DNA of 64,000 bases, taken from assembly GCA_018902385.1 (NCBI GenBank), contig JABSSW010000029.1:1-64000 (forward strand), given 5' to 3'. The DNA comes from Physcia stellaris (Eukaryota; Ascomycota; Lecanoromycetes; Caliciales; Physciaceae). The position numbers were made by a program, and so were the translations under genes. Below the pieces are notes generated by a model, which was not told the DNA's origin, searched no databases, and worked only from the letters and a program-made list of their open reading frames with translations. Positions within the stretch are counted from its first letter, which is position 1. Every line of letters begins with the position of its first letter. Positions 11,431 through 24,044 of the stretch are shown in pieces.

Positions 11431-12379
11431 TTTTGATGCGAAGAACAAATATATACATTTTAAATTTACAATGTAATCGATTGATAGATTGATAAATTCA
11501 TTAAACATTCGAAATCGATTTTAAGAATTCGTTATGCGATTAAAATAAATCGAATCAATAATTTATTAAAAGATTTTTGACTTTATACAAATTAATTTGT
11601 TTTTGATGCTTTTGTTTTTCGATTCGAACAAATTATTTCAAAAATTTTATTTTTATAATTTTTTTTATAATTTTTATTTTGTACGAATAAATTTTCAATT
11701 CAATGCATTTGTTTTGCAATTTTTAATTTTCGTCGTTTGTAATTAAAATTCGTAAATGTTCAATAAATTTTAATTTTTCTGTTACGAACATGTTTAACAA
11801 ATAAAATAAACAAATACATAATTAATACAATATGTGATTGAACAAATATGTCGAAATCGAATTATGTTTTAATTTTACGTCAAAATTAACGTGATTTGAA
11901 TTTTGACGTTTGCATATTATTTGCAATTTTAACATTTTGTATTTATTTGTTTTTGTAAATTTATTGTTTTCGTTTAATTAATCAATAATTACGTTTATTC
12001 AAACTAAATTGATCGCGTCGAATCAAAATTTAAAAAAATCAAAAATTTGATTCGAAAAAATCGAATCAAATTTAAAATATAAAATATAAAATTTGTTTTA
12101 ACGTCAAATTCAAATTTTTGATTTTAATATTTAATTCAAATTTAAATCGACATATTTGATTTGAAATTTGTTTTGACGTCAAATCAATTTTTTTTTTGAA
12201 TTTGAAATTTGATTTAAAAATTTGATTTGATTTAAAATATTATTTATAAAAATAATAAAAATAAATTTTTTTACAAATTTCATTGAAAAAAAAATATTAA
12301 AAAATATTAATCATGAATAATGAATAATAAATTTTAATAATGCAATTTGAAAAAAAATTAATTATTATTCACAAACAAA
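11431..12379. other. AT-rich left flank; part is inverted relative to 53,195-56,870
   Basis: No gene. From about 11,790 to 12,379 the sequence reappears reverse-complemented on the right side of the block: 12,000-12,250 matches 55,375-55,616, and 11,790-12,000 matches about 56,640-56,870. In the right copy a 2.03-kb repeat (53,334-55,367) and about 1 kb of other sequence (about 55,616-56,640) interrupt it. From 11,431 to 11,790 I see nothing identifiable. Confidence 0.6.
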
Positions 12380-14042
12380 TAATAATGCATTATAATAATA
12401 CATTTTCGTTATTTAATTAAATTAAAAATCGAATATTATAAAATTTGTATCGTTCGTATTTTCGTTATTAAAATTTTTTACGTTATTTTTTTTTCGTCAT
12501 TATTGTCGTTTTTTGCATTTTTTTTTTTTTTGATCGCATTGAAAAATTCGATTTTAATATTTCGATTTTTCGCATTGTACGAAAAACAAAATTTTTAATT
12601 ATTTTTCGCATTTTTTTTATCGCGTTAACAAAATTCGTCGTTTTCAATGCGCGAATTTTTATATTATTATAAAAACGCGTTGCGCGATCAATTTCGTCAT
12701 TAAATACAAATATTTTTTATTACGTTTTGCGTTCGTTCAATATTTTTATCGTTTTGAAATTAAATGAATCATTAATTAAATCAACAAATTTTAATATTCA
12801 ATATTTATCGATTGTTACAAAAATTCGAAATTAATTGTTTAACGTATAATTTCGATTGCATTTTTTAAATATCGTTTTGTCGTGTTTATTCGTCGAATTT
12901 TTTTGTTTTGTCGATAAATTTTATTTTTGAAAAAAAAAAACGTTAAAAATTAACTAAAAATTACAATGTTCGTTTGCATTATTTGATTGCATTATCATGA
13001 TTTTTTTTCGCAATACGAACATCGAATATTTTTTTTATCATTTTTTTTTAAATTTTACGATTTTTTTTATCAAATTCAAATCAAATAACAATTTTTATCA
13101 AACTTTTTTGAATTTGAACACAACGACATTATCGATATTTTGTATTTTGTAAAATTTGATTTAAATTTTCGATCAATTTTTTTCGCGATTAACGACATTT
13201 TTTGAATTCGTGAAATAAATTTTAATAAATATAAATTGTGTAAATTTGAATATTTTAAATATAAATATCAACACGATAATGCGATAAAAATGCATTATTT
13301 TTGAACAATGTTTAAAACATACGTCGAATATAAATTAATATCAATTATTCGATAAAATTGAAAACAAATTTGTAATTGAAATCATTAACAAACGTATTGC
13401 GATAAATAATTGAATTATATTTAAAAACGAAAAATAAATCAAATTTGAAAATTCAAATTAATATTGATTCGTTAAATTTGAAAATTTGTGCAATAAAATT
13501 GATTAATATCAATAATACGATATAATCATGCATACAATTTTGAAACGAAAAATAACGAATATTACACACGAAAATAATCAAATTTAACAAATAATTTATT
13601 AATAATAATAAAAATGAAATGTTTTATAATGTCGATCGAAAATTGTCGACATACGATTTTTAAATTTATCGAAAAATTTAAACGTAAAAATTAAAAATAA
13701 TATTTCGATGTAATAAATTTAATTAAACATTTAACGCAATCGTATCGATATTTTTGTAATGTTTATTAATAATGCAAATTTGTATTTCGAAAAAAATGAA
13801 TTTATTGATTAATTTAACAATAATCGTTTTATTGTATGTTTAATTTTGTAATCAATGATAATTTTATTAAATTTTCATTTGTAACAACAATAAATAAATA
13901 AAATAATGCATAAAAATAATGTATAAATTAACAAAATTTAAAATATTTCGATATTTATTCAAAATTTAAAATTGAAAAAAAATTCAAAAATTTTCGTGTT
14001 CAAAAATTCGTAATTTTTTTTAAAACAATCAATCAACAATAA

Positions 14043-16088
14043 TACACAATCTATAAAAAAATGTTCAGTATTATTTTTATTTGACTTTTTGCCGAATCAG
14101 AAAGTCAATTTTCTCGAAACAAAAACATCAAGTTTCATCGCATTTTCATTCACAGTCACTTCGTGTGCACACAAACTCATGAAATTATCAAATTGTAAAA
14201 TTAATTGAGCGCATTTCAACGCATCAACAATCGCATTAATTCGAACAATATTGAGTTTGTTATGAAATTTGAAAGTAAAATGATTTTCGAGCTCGTCGAG
14301 TCTACTTCGCAAATCAGAATCTTTTTCGTTAAATTCGATGTTTTCATCAATTGAAAATTCAAATTCTCAAAAAGAAAGTATATTATTGCTTATTGAATTT
14401 AACACGAACATCGAAACTTTTGTGATCATACAATTGCTTCGCACTTTGTACATCAAGCAACAATCACATTTGACATTGATTTGCTGAAGTCAAATTATAA
14501 AGCAAAATAAGCGCATTTCAACGCATCAAAAATAACGAAAATCGATTCATTATCGCAATAGTTACGATTTATGTAAGTTAATTGATTTGCTGAAAAATTT
14601 ACGAAATGATCAACTTTTTGCAAAATCTCATTTGTTTACTTATTTACTCATTTATCTATTTATTCACGCGAGATTGAAATTTCTCAAACAGTTGCACGTT
14701 CGTCATGAAAAGTTTTTTCGATTTCGATCTATGCAGCAGTGCTCGTTCTCGAAAACAAATCAACAAACACGTCAAAAAACGAGAAATTCGCGAGAAACAT
14801 CGAGAACGAATTATTTTTTCTCTTTTTTTTTTCTTCTTTCGACGATTCAAATCATTTTTACGAAAGTTTATTTTTATTGTCGACAAACAGTTTGCTAAAA
14901 AGCATAATTTCATTCAATATATTCACGATATGAACAATGTCGACAGAAATTACGATATATCATTTTCAACTCGACGTTTTACAGAAGACATTTTTTCATT
15001 GAAAAATTCATTGCGAAATCGACAATTAACGTTTTGCAAAACTTTACAACATGAAATTATTGAACAAAATAAAAATGATTAAAAAACACGATTGACGAAC
15101 ATTTTCACGTTTTCGATCGTATCAAAAAATCACGATATCAAAATATTCGAAATCATTTGTTCGATATTTTGCAAAAAAACATTTTTCGTCGATTCGATTC
15201 ATTATATTTTCACGCATTTCACGACGACAACGACGAAAACGTCGAAACAAACATTCGTTTTTACATCGAAAATTTTCGATCGATATTTGAATTCGAAACA
15301 AACGAAAAGAACAACATCGATTGAATGTTTTTAAAACGTTTCAAGAAACGAAAAAATTGAATCATGATCGACTTTTTCAAAAAATCATTCGATCATGAAA
15401 TGAAATTGTTGAAAAATCGAAAACGTTTTCAATTATTTCGACATTTTTACAAAAAATACGTTCGAATTTGATCAATATCGTCGTTTTTCGAAAAAAACAT
15501 TCAAATAATTTTTGTTTGCAAACGTTATTGAAGATTTCGAGTAAAAAAAAAAAATCATTTTGCAATTTCCAAATGTCAACATATGTACATAGAATTCAAA
15601 ATGATCGATATTAGAACAAATACATTTTGATATTCTATTGCGTTATATTCAATCGAAAATCATGATATGTCTCGAAGATGTGATCAAATGATTGCAATTT
15701 TTGCAATTCAGACTGTTTGACATTGAAATTCTCATTCATATTCTCAAGTTGATTTGCGACATTTTTTTTTTTTGATTTGATTAGTTCAAATTTTTTTGAC
15801 GTTTCAATCATCGAACTTGCGTTTTACAATTGTTTCGCATTTTGCATTTCAATCAACAATCATTTATGATTTTGACTTATTTAGTCAAAATTGTAAAAAC
15901 AAAATAAGCGCATTTCAACGTCGCAAAAATAACAAAAATCGATTCATTATCGCAATAATTTTGAAACTTTCAAAATTACATCGTTGTCAAATTTGTGTTC
16001 GTTTCGGATTTTGCAATTTTATCAAATCTGACTTTAATTCTACGAGTTTTCGACAAAGTTTTTTTTAAAAAACTTTCGAATCTATTTG
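14043..16088 (+). repeat. 2.04-kb unidentified repeat (family D), copy 1
   Basis: About 2.05 kb, collinear with 53,334-55,367 and, in a shorter form, with 36,686-37,602. It interrupts copy 1 of the 3.08-kb unit. It carries conserved plus-strand reading segments at 14,705-15,082, 15,092-15,334 and about 15,365-15,590. Identical strings are kept in the other copy, for example KHNFIQYI, DMNNVDRNYD, SFSTRRFTE, NRQLTFCKT and QHEIIEQN. A minus-strand segment at 14,097-14,312 (VRINAIVDALKC, QLILQFDNFM) is conserved too. No terminal inverted repeat or LTR was found. A repeated motif (GCGCATTTCAACG ... CATTATCGCAATA) occurs at about 14,205, 14,510 and 15,905. Class unknown. Confidence 0.6.
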
Positions 16089-16195
16089 TTGTTATTGTTA
16101 AAACGATAATTAAAAACAATAAAAATATTGTTGATAATATTTTAACAAAAAATATAAATATTAATAAAAATAATAATGCAAAAAAATAATGTATA

Positions 16196-19100
16196 TGTAA
16201 AATTCGTATTAAAAATAATATAATTTAATGAATTATTAACATCAAAAATGTATAATTTGAAATGTAATATATTGATTTATTAATCGTTACAAAACAAATT
16301 ACGTTTTGTAATTGTTTTTTATTTTCATTTTATTTATTCAATCGTACGAATTCGATAAATTTCGATTGAAAATTTTAATTTATTGAGTTTATCGTTGATC
16401 AAATTGTAAAATGATTGAAATAAATTTTTTCGAAATTATTCGAATTTCGATAATCGAATTGTTTGACGAAATGCGAATCGCATTTTCGAAAATTTTGAAT
16501 TTTTATTTTTTACATACGTTTTTTTTTAAACATCGAAATTTTTTGAAATCAACATGTTAACAAAAATTTTGACGTATTTTGTTTGTTTTGACGTGTTTTG
16601 TTTGTTTTGATTTTGTATTGATTTGAAAAATTATTATAATCGTGATTTTCGCATTTCGAAATATTTTTGTTCGAATTTAATAATCAATTTGCGTTAAAAA
16701 TTTGAAAAAACATTTTTTGAATGATTCAAAAAAAAACATAATTTGATAAATCAATTGTTTGTTATTTTTATAATCGAATGTTTGATTTCGTACAATTTAC
16801 AATTTTCGATATAATGATTGACAATTGATTTGTTAACAAAAATTTTTGAATTCGAACATTTTTTCATTTTTTCATTTTTATTTCGAATATCAACATCGAT
16901 ATTATGAAAAAATGTGTAACGCGATAAACGTTCATTAATCGCGATCGCATTGATATTCAAATTTTCGAAAAAATTTTTTATTTTACATTTTTTATTTAAC
17001 GATTTATCGTTCGATCAAATCGAACAACAATTTTTGAAAATATTTTTAACACAATTCAATTTTTCATGCGTCGTAAATTTTAAACAATAAATAACACACA
17101 AAATTTTGAAAACGAAAATATGTTAACATGCAATAAATATTTCAATTTATTTTTTTCGTGATTTTCGATAATTTGTTTTTTTATTGACATCAAGTTTTTT
17201 TGAATTTTCGTTGTGAAATTGTCGCAAAGTTTTTCGAAAATGTTTGACAAACGATGCAAATTTTCAAATCGTATTTTTATAATTTTGTCATTTTATTAAA
17301 TAAAAAAAAATCGTTATAATGTTTGTTTGAAATTTTATTTGTTTTAAAAATTTTATTGTTTTTGATAATTTCAATTTTATCAATTTTTTTCGTAATTTTT
17401 ATTTTTATATTTTCGTCGAATTTAATATTTTCAATTTAATACGAAAATTCAAAAAAATATAACGTATATTTTTTTTTTTAAAATTGAATTTTTTTTTTAA
17501 AACGTAAAAAACGTCGTGAATGCGTCAACGTTTGAATAAATTTAAACGATAAATTTGATTTTTATAATTTTTAAAATTTGAAATGATTAAAAAATTTTTA
17601 TTTCAATTTTTTGTTTCGTTTAATTTTGATGTTTTTATCGTTCAAATTCACGTATTTTTCGACGTTGTATAATATTGATTTTCGTGCGTTCGTTTTTGTA
17701 TATCGTTTGTTGTTGTTATGTCACGAATAAATTATTTTTCAATATTCGAAATAATTCAATTAAATGTTCAACGTGTTTTTTTTGCAAATTTGAATTTAAT
17801 TTTTTTGTTTTATATTTTTTCGAAAAATATGCGAAACGAATATTCAAACATAATTTCGAACGAAAAAATATTTGTGAATGCGTGTTTGTTGTTGTTATAA
17901 ACGAATTCGATTATAAACAACAATTTTATTCAATTATTTTGTTCGAAATTGACGAAAACGCGAAAAAATTGTTTTATAATTTTGTTATTCGTTCGATTTG
18001 TTCATCGATTTAAAAATAAAAAACGATTAACAATTTACGTTTGATTTTAAAACGTAACACAACGTATCGTTGTATTTGAATATAAAAATGAAATTTTTGT
18101 CGATAACGATTGACGAAAAAAATCGTGTAAAATCGAATGATTTCGCGAAATAAAATTTCGATTAATTTTTTTACAAAAATCGTTTTAATTATTAATATAT
18201 AAGAAATTATTTTCGTTAAACGATTCACAATCATTAAAATCGAATCGTAAATCGTTTCATTTTACGTTTTATTTGAAAAAAAAAATTTGTTACGAAATTT
18301 ATGAAAAAATCAATTCGTTTAAATTCAAAAATTAAAAAAAAAAATTCGTCGTATAATTTATGTCGTGAAATTTTGTTTCGTTTGCAAACGACGTATGTTT
18401 TATAATATTTTTTGATTTGTTATCGCATTTCAAAAATTTCGATAAAATTTTGATTCGATCAATAATATTTTCGACGTATCAATTTTAACGTTCGTTCGAT
18501 GTCGAAATGATCAACGAACGAATTATCGTGATTGATACGAATAATGTTTTCACGCAAATTTTTTGAAATGTAAACGACGTCGTTGTAATACAAAAATTCA
18601 TTTTTATGTTATCAATAATTTGTTTTTATTTTCGAAATAATTAATTTTCGACATATTTCAAAAACGAATTAATTTTTATCGATCAAATTTCGAACGAAAT
18701 TCAACAATGAAAATGTTGATTCGTCGTTATATGTTTTTTTTTTTTCGTAAAATAATTTGTATTTTAATTTTATGCATTGCGCATTCAAATACAATCGTTA
18801 ATTTTAACACAAAAATTTTTCATTTTATAAATGTCACGTTTGATTTTTGTTCAATCGAATGTTTCGAATTTTTTGAATTTTTGAATCGAATGTTTTTGAA
18901 ACAACGTTGATTGAAATTCGATTTCGTTTTGAATTTTTTGAATCAATTGTTTTTGAAATAACGTTGATTGATTCGATATTTTTGAATCATTTAAATACGA
19001 TCGACGTTTCATGTTATGCATCGCATTCATAAATTGTTTCATGACATGTATCGCATTCGTAATTTTGATCGCATTTATTCGCATTTTTCGAAATGTTTCG

Positions 19101-22100
19101 AATTTGCGATCAATGATTTTTGCAATTATTTCAAAATTTGACAATTGTTTTCGACGTTTTTTTTAATAATCATCATGTAATCAAATCGTTTTGAAAATTC
19201 GTCAACAAAATTTTTGTTATCGAAACGATAATCGATTAAAAAAATAAATCGATTCAATTTTTGAATTAAATCGAATTTGACGTGACAACAATTTAATTAT
19301 CATTATAAATTGTTTCAAATTGCGATAATCAATAAAAACAAAAATTTGTTTTTTTGCGTTTTCGAAATAATGTTTTCATTGTTTGAACGAAATCACAATA
19401 ATCAACAATTTTTTGTTATAAATTTCGTAATTGTATTCGATCGAAATCATTTTGCGCGAAAAAATACGCATCAAAATGTCAATAATTTTTTTCGTTTTGT
19501 TAATATAAAATAATTTCGATAATTTTGTCGAATGCGTCGATTTCGATTCGAATAACACGTTCGAAATCGAAATGACGTAAAATTGATATTTCGATAAATG
19601 TTTTGCGAAATTGTTTGAAAATTTTCAATGTTTCGTTGATTAAAAAAATGTAAATATTCGATAATTTATTGCGATTTCGATTTTAATTTCGTTTACGTTT
19701 ATGAATATTTTTTCGAAATTTTTGCGATTTTTTAAACATAACGATCAAAAATTCAACAATTTTATTGAAATATTTAATGAATCGTTGATAAAAATTAACG
19801 ATATCAAAAAATTACATAATATCGAAAACGTTGCGAAATACAAATCATTGTTGAATAATTTCGATTTTTTTGTTTTGCATTCGTATTTTTTTTAATGAAA
19901 CAACGAATTCAAAAAAATTATTTCGTCAACGAATTATTTGCATTTTCAAAAACAATATATAGTTTATTTTTTTAAAAAATCAAAAATTCATTTGACATCG
20001 TCGATATGAATTTCGACGTTTATCGAATAAATTATTATATCGTTTAAATATATTATGACGTTAATATCGAAACGAATCGTCAAAATTCAATTGATGAAAT
20101 TTTGAAACGTCGTCGAAACGTTAATGAAATCGAAAAAAAAAATACGTTATATTCGAAATGATTATATCGAATACGAAAAATTGTTTTTTATTCGTTTTTA
20201 TGTTTGATACGCAATCGATAATAAACAACAATCAAATCGATATTAATATATTTGACGATTTTGTTGAATTTATTTAAATTTTCATCGATTAACGAAAAAA
20301 ATATTTATTTTTTATCGTGAAAATATTGAAATTTTTGTAATTTACACACAATCGTAAATTATCGTTTTTTTTGACGAACAAAATGAACGTTTTTGCAAAA
20401 AATTGTAAAAATCGAATGAAATCGTTAATTAAATGTTTTTCGATATAAACACGTAATATTCGAAATTCATTTTCAAATAAAAAATAAATTGATTCATGCG
20501 ACGATTTTTATTTTTTTTTTTTTAAATCAATAACATGATCGTTTGAATCATGATTCGACAATTCGTAAATTTTATTTTCGTTATCGAATTTTTATACGTT
20601 TTCAAAATATCGAAAAGCGTGATTTTGACATCGAATTTTTTTTTCATTTCAATCAAAACAAATTTTATTTGAATTCGTTTTAAAACGTGCATTTAAATGC
20701 ATGTCGAATTGTTTGTCAATATATATTCGTACGAACATGAAATACGTTTCGATTTCGTTATCGATAACGTTTATAATCAATTGTTTTGATTCGATGTTTT
20801 CGATACGACATGTGATAAAAATGAAATGTTTTTTTTTACAACGTCAAATTTTGATATTGTCGTCGTTTCAATTTATTTTGATTTTCGAAAATTGTATTCA
20901 AAACATGTTTAACGTTAAATTTAAATTCAAATTCACGATCAAAAATGATTTTTCGAAAAAATTTTTTTTTGACGTTTGACATTTCGAATTGTACGAAATA
21001 AACGTCATACGTTTTTAAACGATGATTGTCAATTGTTATTGCATCACAATTTAAAATTTCAAAACGATGAAAATTCAATTTTTTCGTATAAACATGATTT
21101 ATCAAATTAATTTTCGTTTTTGTATTCGGAATATTGTTTTCGATTCGTTTCAAATTCGATTTTCGTTTTATATGTTAATTTTGATTTTGACGTTTTTACG
21201 AATCACAAATTTTTTAAATTTTTGCGTCGTTTTTTTTTTGTTAACATGATTTTTGTTCATGTTTGAAAAAAACGACGTATCGAAATCGAAATTCGATTTT
21301 TTTTTTTAACGATTTGAACGAAAATCATTAAATCGATTAATTTTTTGATTGTTCAAAAGTTTGATCAACGAAAATAATTTTGTTTTTTTTATTTGTGCAA
21401 ATTTCGATTTGATGATTTGATTTGTTACAATTTATACAATTATTTTTGTTTTGAATTTTCATAAATTCGTTAACGAATCAACGATACATTCGAATATTTT
21501 TCGATTTAATTGATTCGTGATTCGAATTGATTTTGTTAATATTTTTATTTTTTTTATTTTTGAATTTCGCAATTTTGAATTTTTCGTTTTCGTTTTTAAA
21601 ATTGTCAATATCAAACGAAATTTTACGTTTTTTAAATTTTTTGAATTTTTTTTTCAAGATTTGAAATTTTTATACGTTGCGTTTGAATCGTTCAAACAAT
21701 TTCGTTTTTGTGAAATTTTTTTTAAAAAACATACAACGAAATTTCAAACGTAATTCGTCACGAAAATCGTTGAATTTCATTGTTTTCGTAAATTTGAATT
21801 CGAATTTCAATTTAACAAACATATTTATTCGTTCGACATTGTAATTTTTAATCGATTGATTGTGATTTTGTTTGTGTTTGCGATATTTTTCAAAAATTCT
21901 GTTACAACGTGATTGCTCGTTCGATGTCGTTTTTCAAAAAAAATTTGAATTCGTTTCAAATGTATTGTTTGTTTGAATGAAAATCGATTTTTGCGTTTCA
22001 AAATTTGTTCGCATTGTTATTTGATTTAAAATAAATTTCAACATATGCGATTTTGATTAAATTCGAAAATTGAATCATGTGATTCACGTTGTTTTGCGTG

Positions 22101-22798
22101 AATTGATTTTTCATTTGTTTGCAATATTTTTTTCATTTTTTGTAATTTTTTTTTCGTATTGATTCGATGTTGTTTCGATAATTTTCATGACAAAAAATTT
22201 TCAAACAAAATCAAAAACAAAAACAAAAACAAAAATAAATAAAATAAAAATTGCAAATTTCGAACGTTCGACAATTCGAATTTGAAATTTATTTTTTTTT
22301 ATGATTTTTTTCGATTTGTTGTTTGTAATAAATCAATTAAAAAAATAAATCAATATTTTCGACAAATTCAAAAAACAAATCATTATCAGAATTCGACATG
22401 ATATATGCGAAACAACAAAATTGTGTTTTGTTAAATATACACGAATGACATCATTTTGAAATATGATAACGATTAAAATATAAAATTCGTATTAGAAATA
22501 ATATAATTTAATGAATTATTGATATCAAAAATGTATAATTTGAAATGTAATATATTGATTTATTAATCGTTACAAAATAAATTACGTTTTGCAATTGTTT
22601 TTTATTTATATTTTATTTATTCAATCGTACGAATTCGATAAATTTCGATTGAAAATTTTAATTTGTTAAATTTCGCGTTGATCGAGTTGTAAAATGATTG
22701 AAATTGATTTTTTTCGAAATCATTCGAATTTCGATCATCGAATTGTTTAACGAAATGCGAATCGCATTTTCGAAAATATTGAATTTTTATTTTTTACA
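16196..22798 (-). mobile_element. Ty3/gypsy LTR retrotransposon, minus orientation, heavily mutated
   Basis: LTRs of about 320 bp lie at 16,196-16,514 and 22,479-22,798. One starts TGTAAAATTCG, the other starts TATAAAATTCG, and both end TTTTTTACA. A perfect 5-bp target duplication GTATA flanks the element (16,191-16,195 and 22,799-22,803). On the minus strand, fragments resemble a retropepsin region (about 21,150-20,840) and an integrase core (about 18,230-18,010), giving the Ty3/gypsy order. The element is an old fossil with dozens of breaks. It sits inside copy 1 of the 3.08-kb unit, whose sequence resumes directly after the duplication. Confidence 0.85.
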
Positions 22799-24044
22799 GT
22801 ATAAATTAACAAATAATAAAACGTTTTGTTAAAAAAATTAAATTGTTTGTTTCGTTTTCGATTAATATTTCGTCAATCAATTGAAACATTTTGAATAACG
22901 TTATTTAAAAATTTAAATCGAAAATTGCGATTGAAATATTTGTTGAATTTGATAATAAAAATTTTTTAAAAAAACGCAAAATAATAAAATCAATAAAATC
23001 AATAATAATAATAATTTTTTATTTTGTAAATCGAATAATGCATGACGATAATACATAAATTAACAAATTATTATAATTGTTAAAAATAAAAACATCGCAA
23101 AAAGAATTCGAAATAAAAACATTTCAAATGTTTAAAAATAAAAATAATGTCGAAAATAATAATTCGAATAAAAAAAAATTAATAAAAATAAAAATTTAAA
23201 TGCGAACAATTTCGATAATAATGTTATTTTTGATATTAAAACGAATAAAAATAATCGAATTTTGAATAAATCGAATAATATATTAAAATAATATACAAAT
23301 TAACAAATCGAAATACGTATTATGAAAAAAACAAATCGATAAATAAATAATAATATTGATATAAATAAAAACAAAACGTCGATCAAAAAATTACAATAAT
23401 TAATTTTAATTGCGTTCAATTTTTTTCAAACGTTCAAATTTTTTTTTATAAATTAAAAAAAAATCAATCGCAAAACGTTTGAATTTATTAATTAAAAAAA
23501 ATAACGAACAAATCGATAATACATTCAATTTATATGTTATTGAATATTGATTAACATATTAATAAAAACACAAACAAATAAAATTCGAAACAATCGTATT
23601 GCGAAAAATTAAACATTTTCAAAAAATCATTGAATTTTTAATTACAAAAAAATCGTTCGCGAAATTTAAAAAAAAAAATAATACAAAAACAAATGCAAAT
23701 GTCAAAATTCAAATATTGATTTTTGAAATTTTGCAAAAAAAATATCGAAACATTTGTTATAAAAATGTTTAAAAATAAATCAAATATATTATTTTTGCGT
23801 ATTATTTTTATAATTAATTGTTATAAAATAATTTATGCAAAAACGATTTATACGAAACGAATAATTTTTCAAATAAAAAATATTCATTTTGTTCGAAATA
23901 TTTTAAAAATATTTGTAAATAACAATGTTACAATTATTTAAATACAATGTTATTTTTTGTTGAATAATTAATTTGCATAATTTGAATTCGTATTTAAATT
24001 GTTTTTTATTTTAATATTTGTTATATGTAAAATGAAAATTAAAT

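Noticed and set aside
14043-16088. Terminal inverted repeats for family D
   Set aside because: The two ends do not match in inverted or direct orientation in any of the three copies. Only a TA target is supported, and clearly only for one copy.
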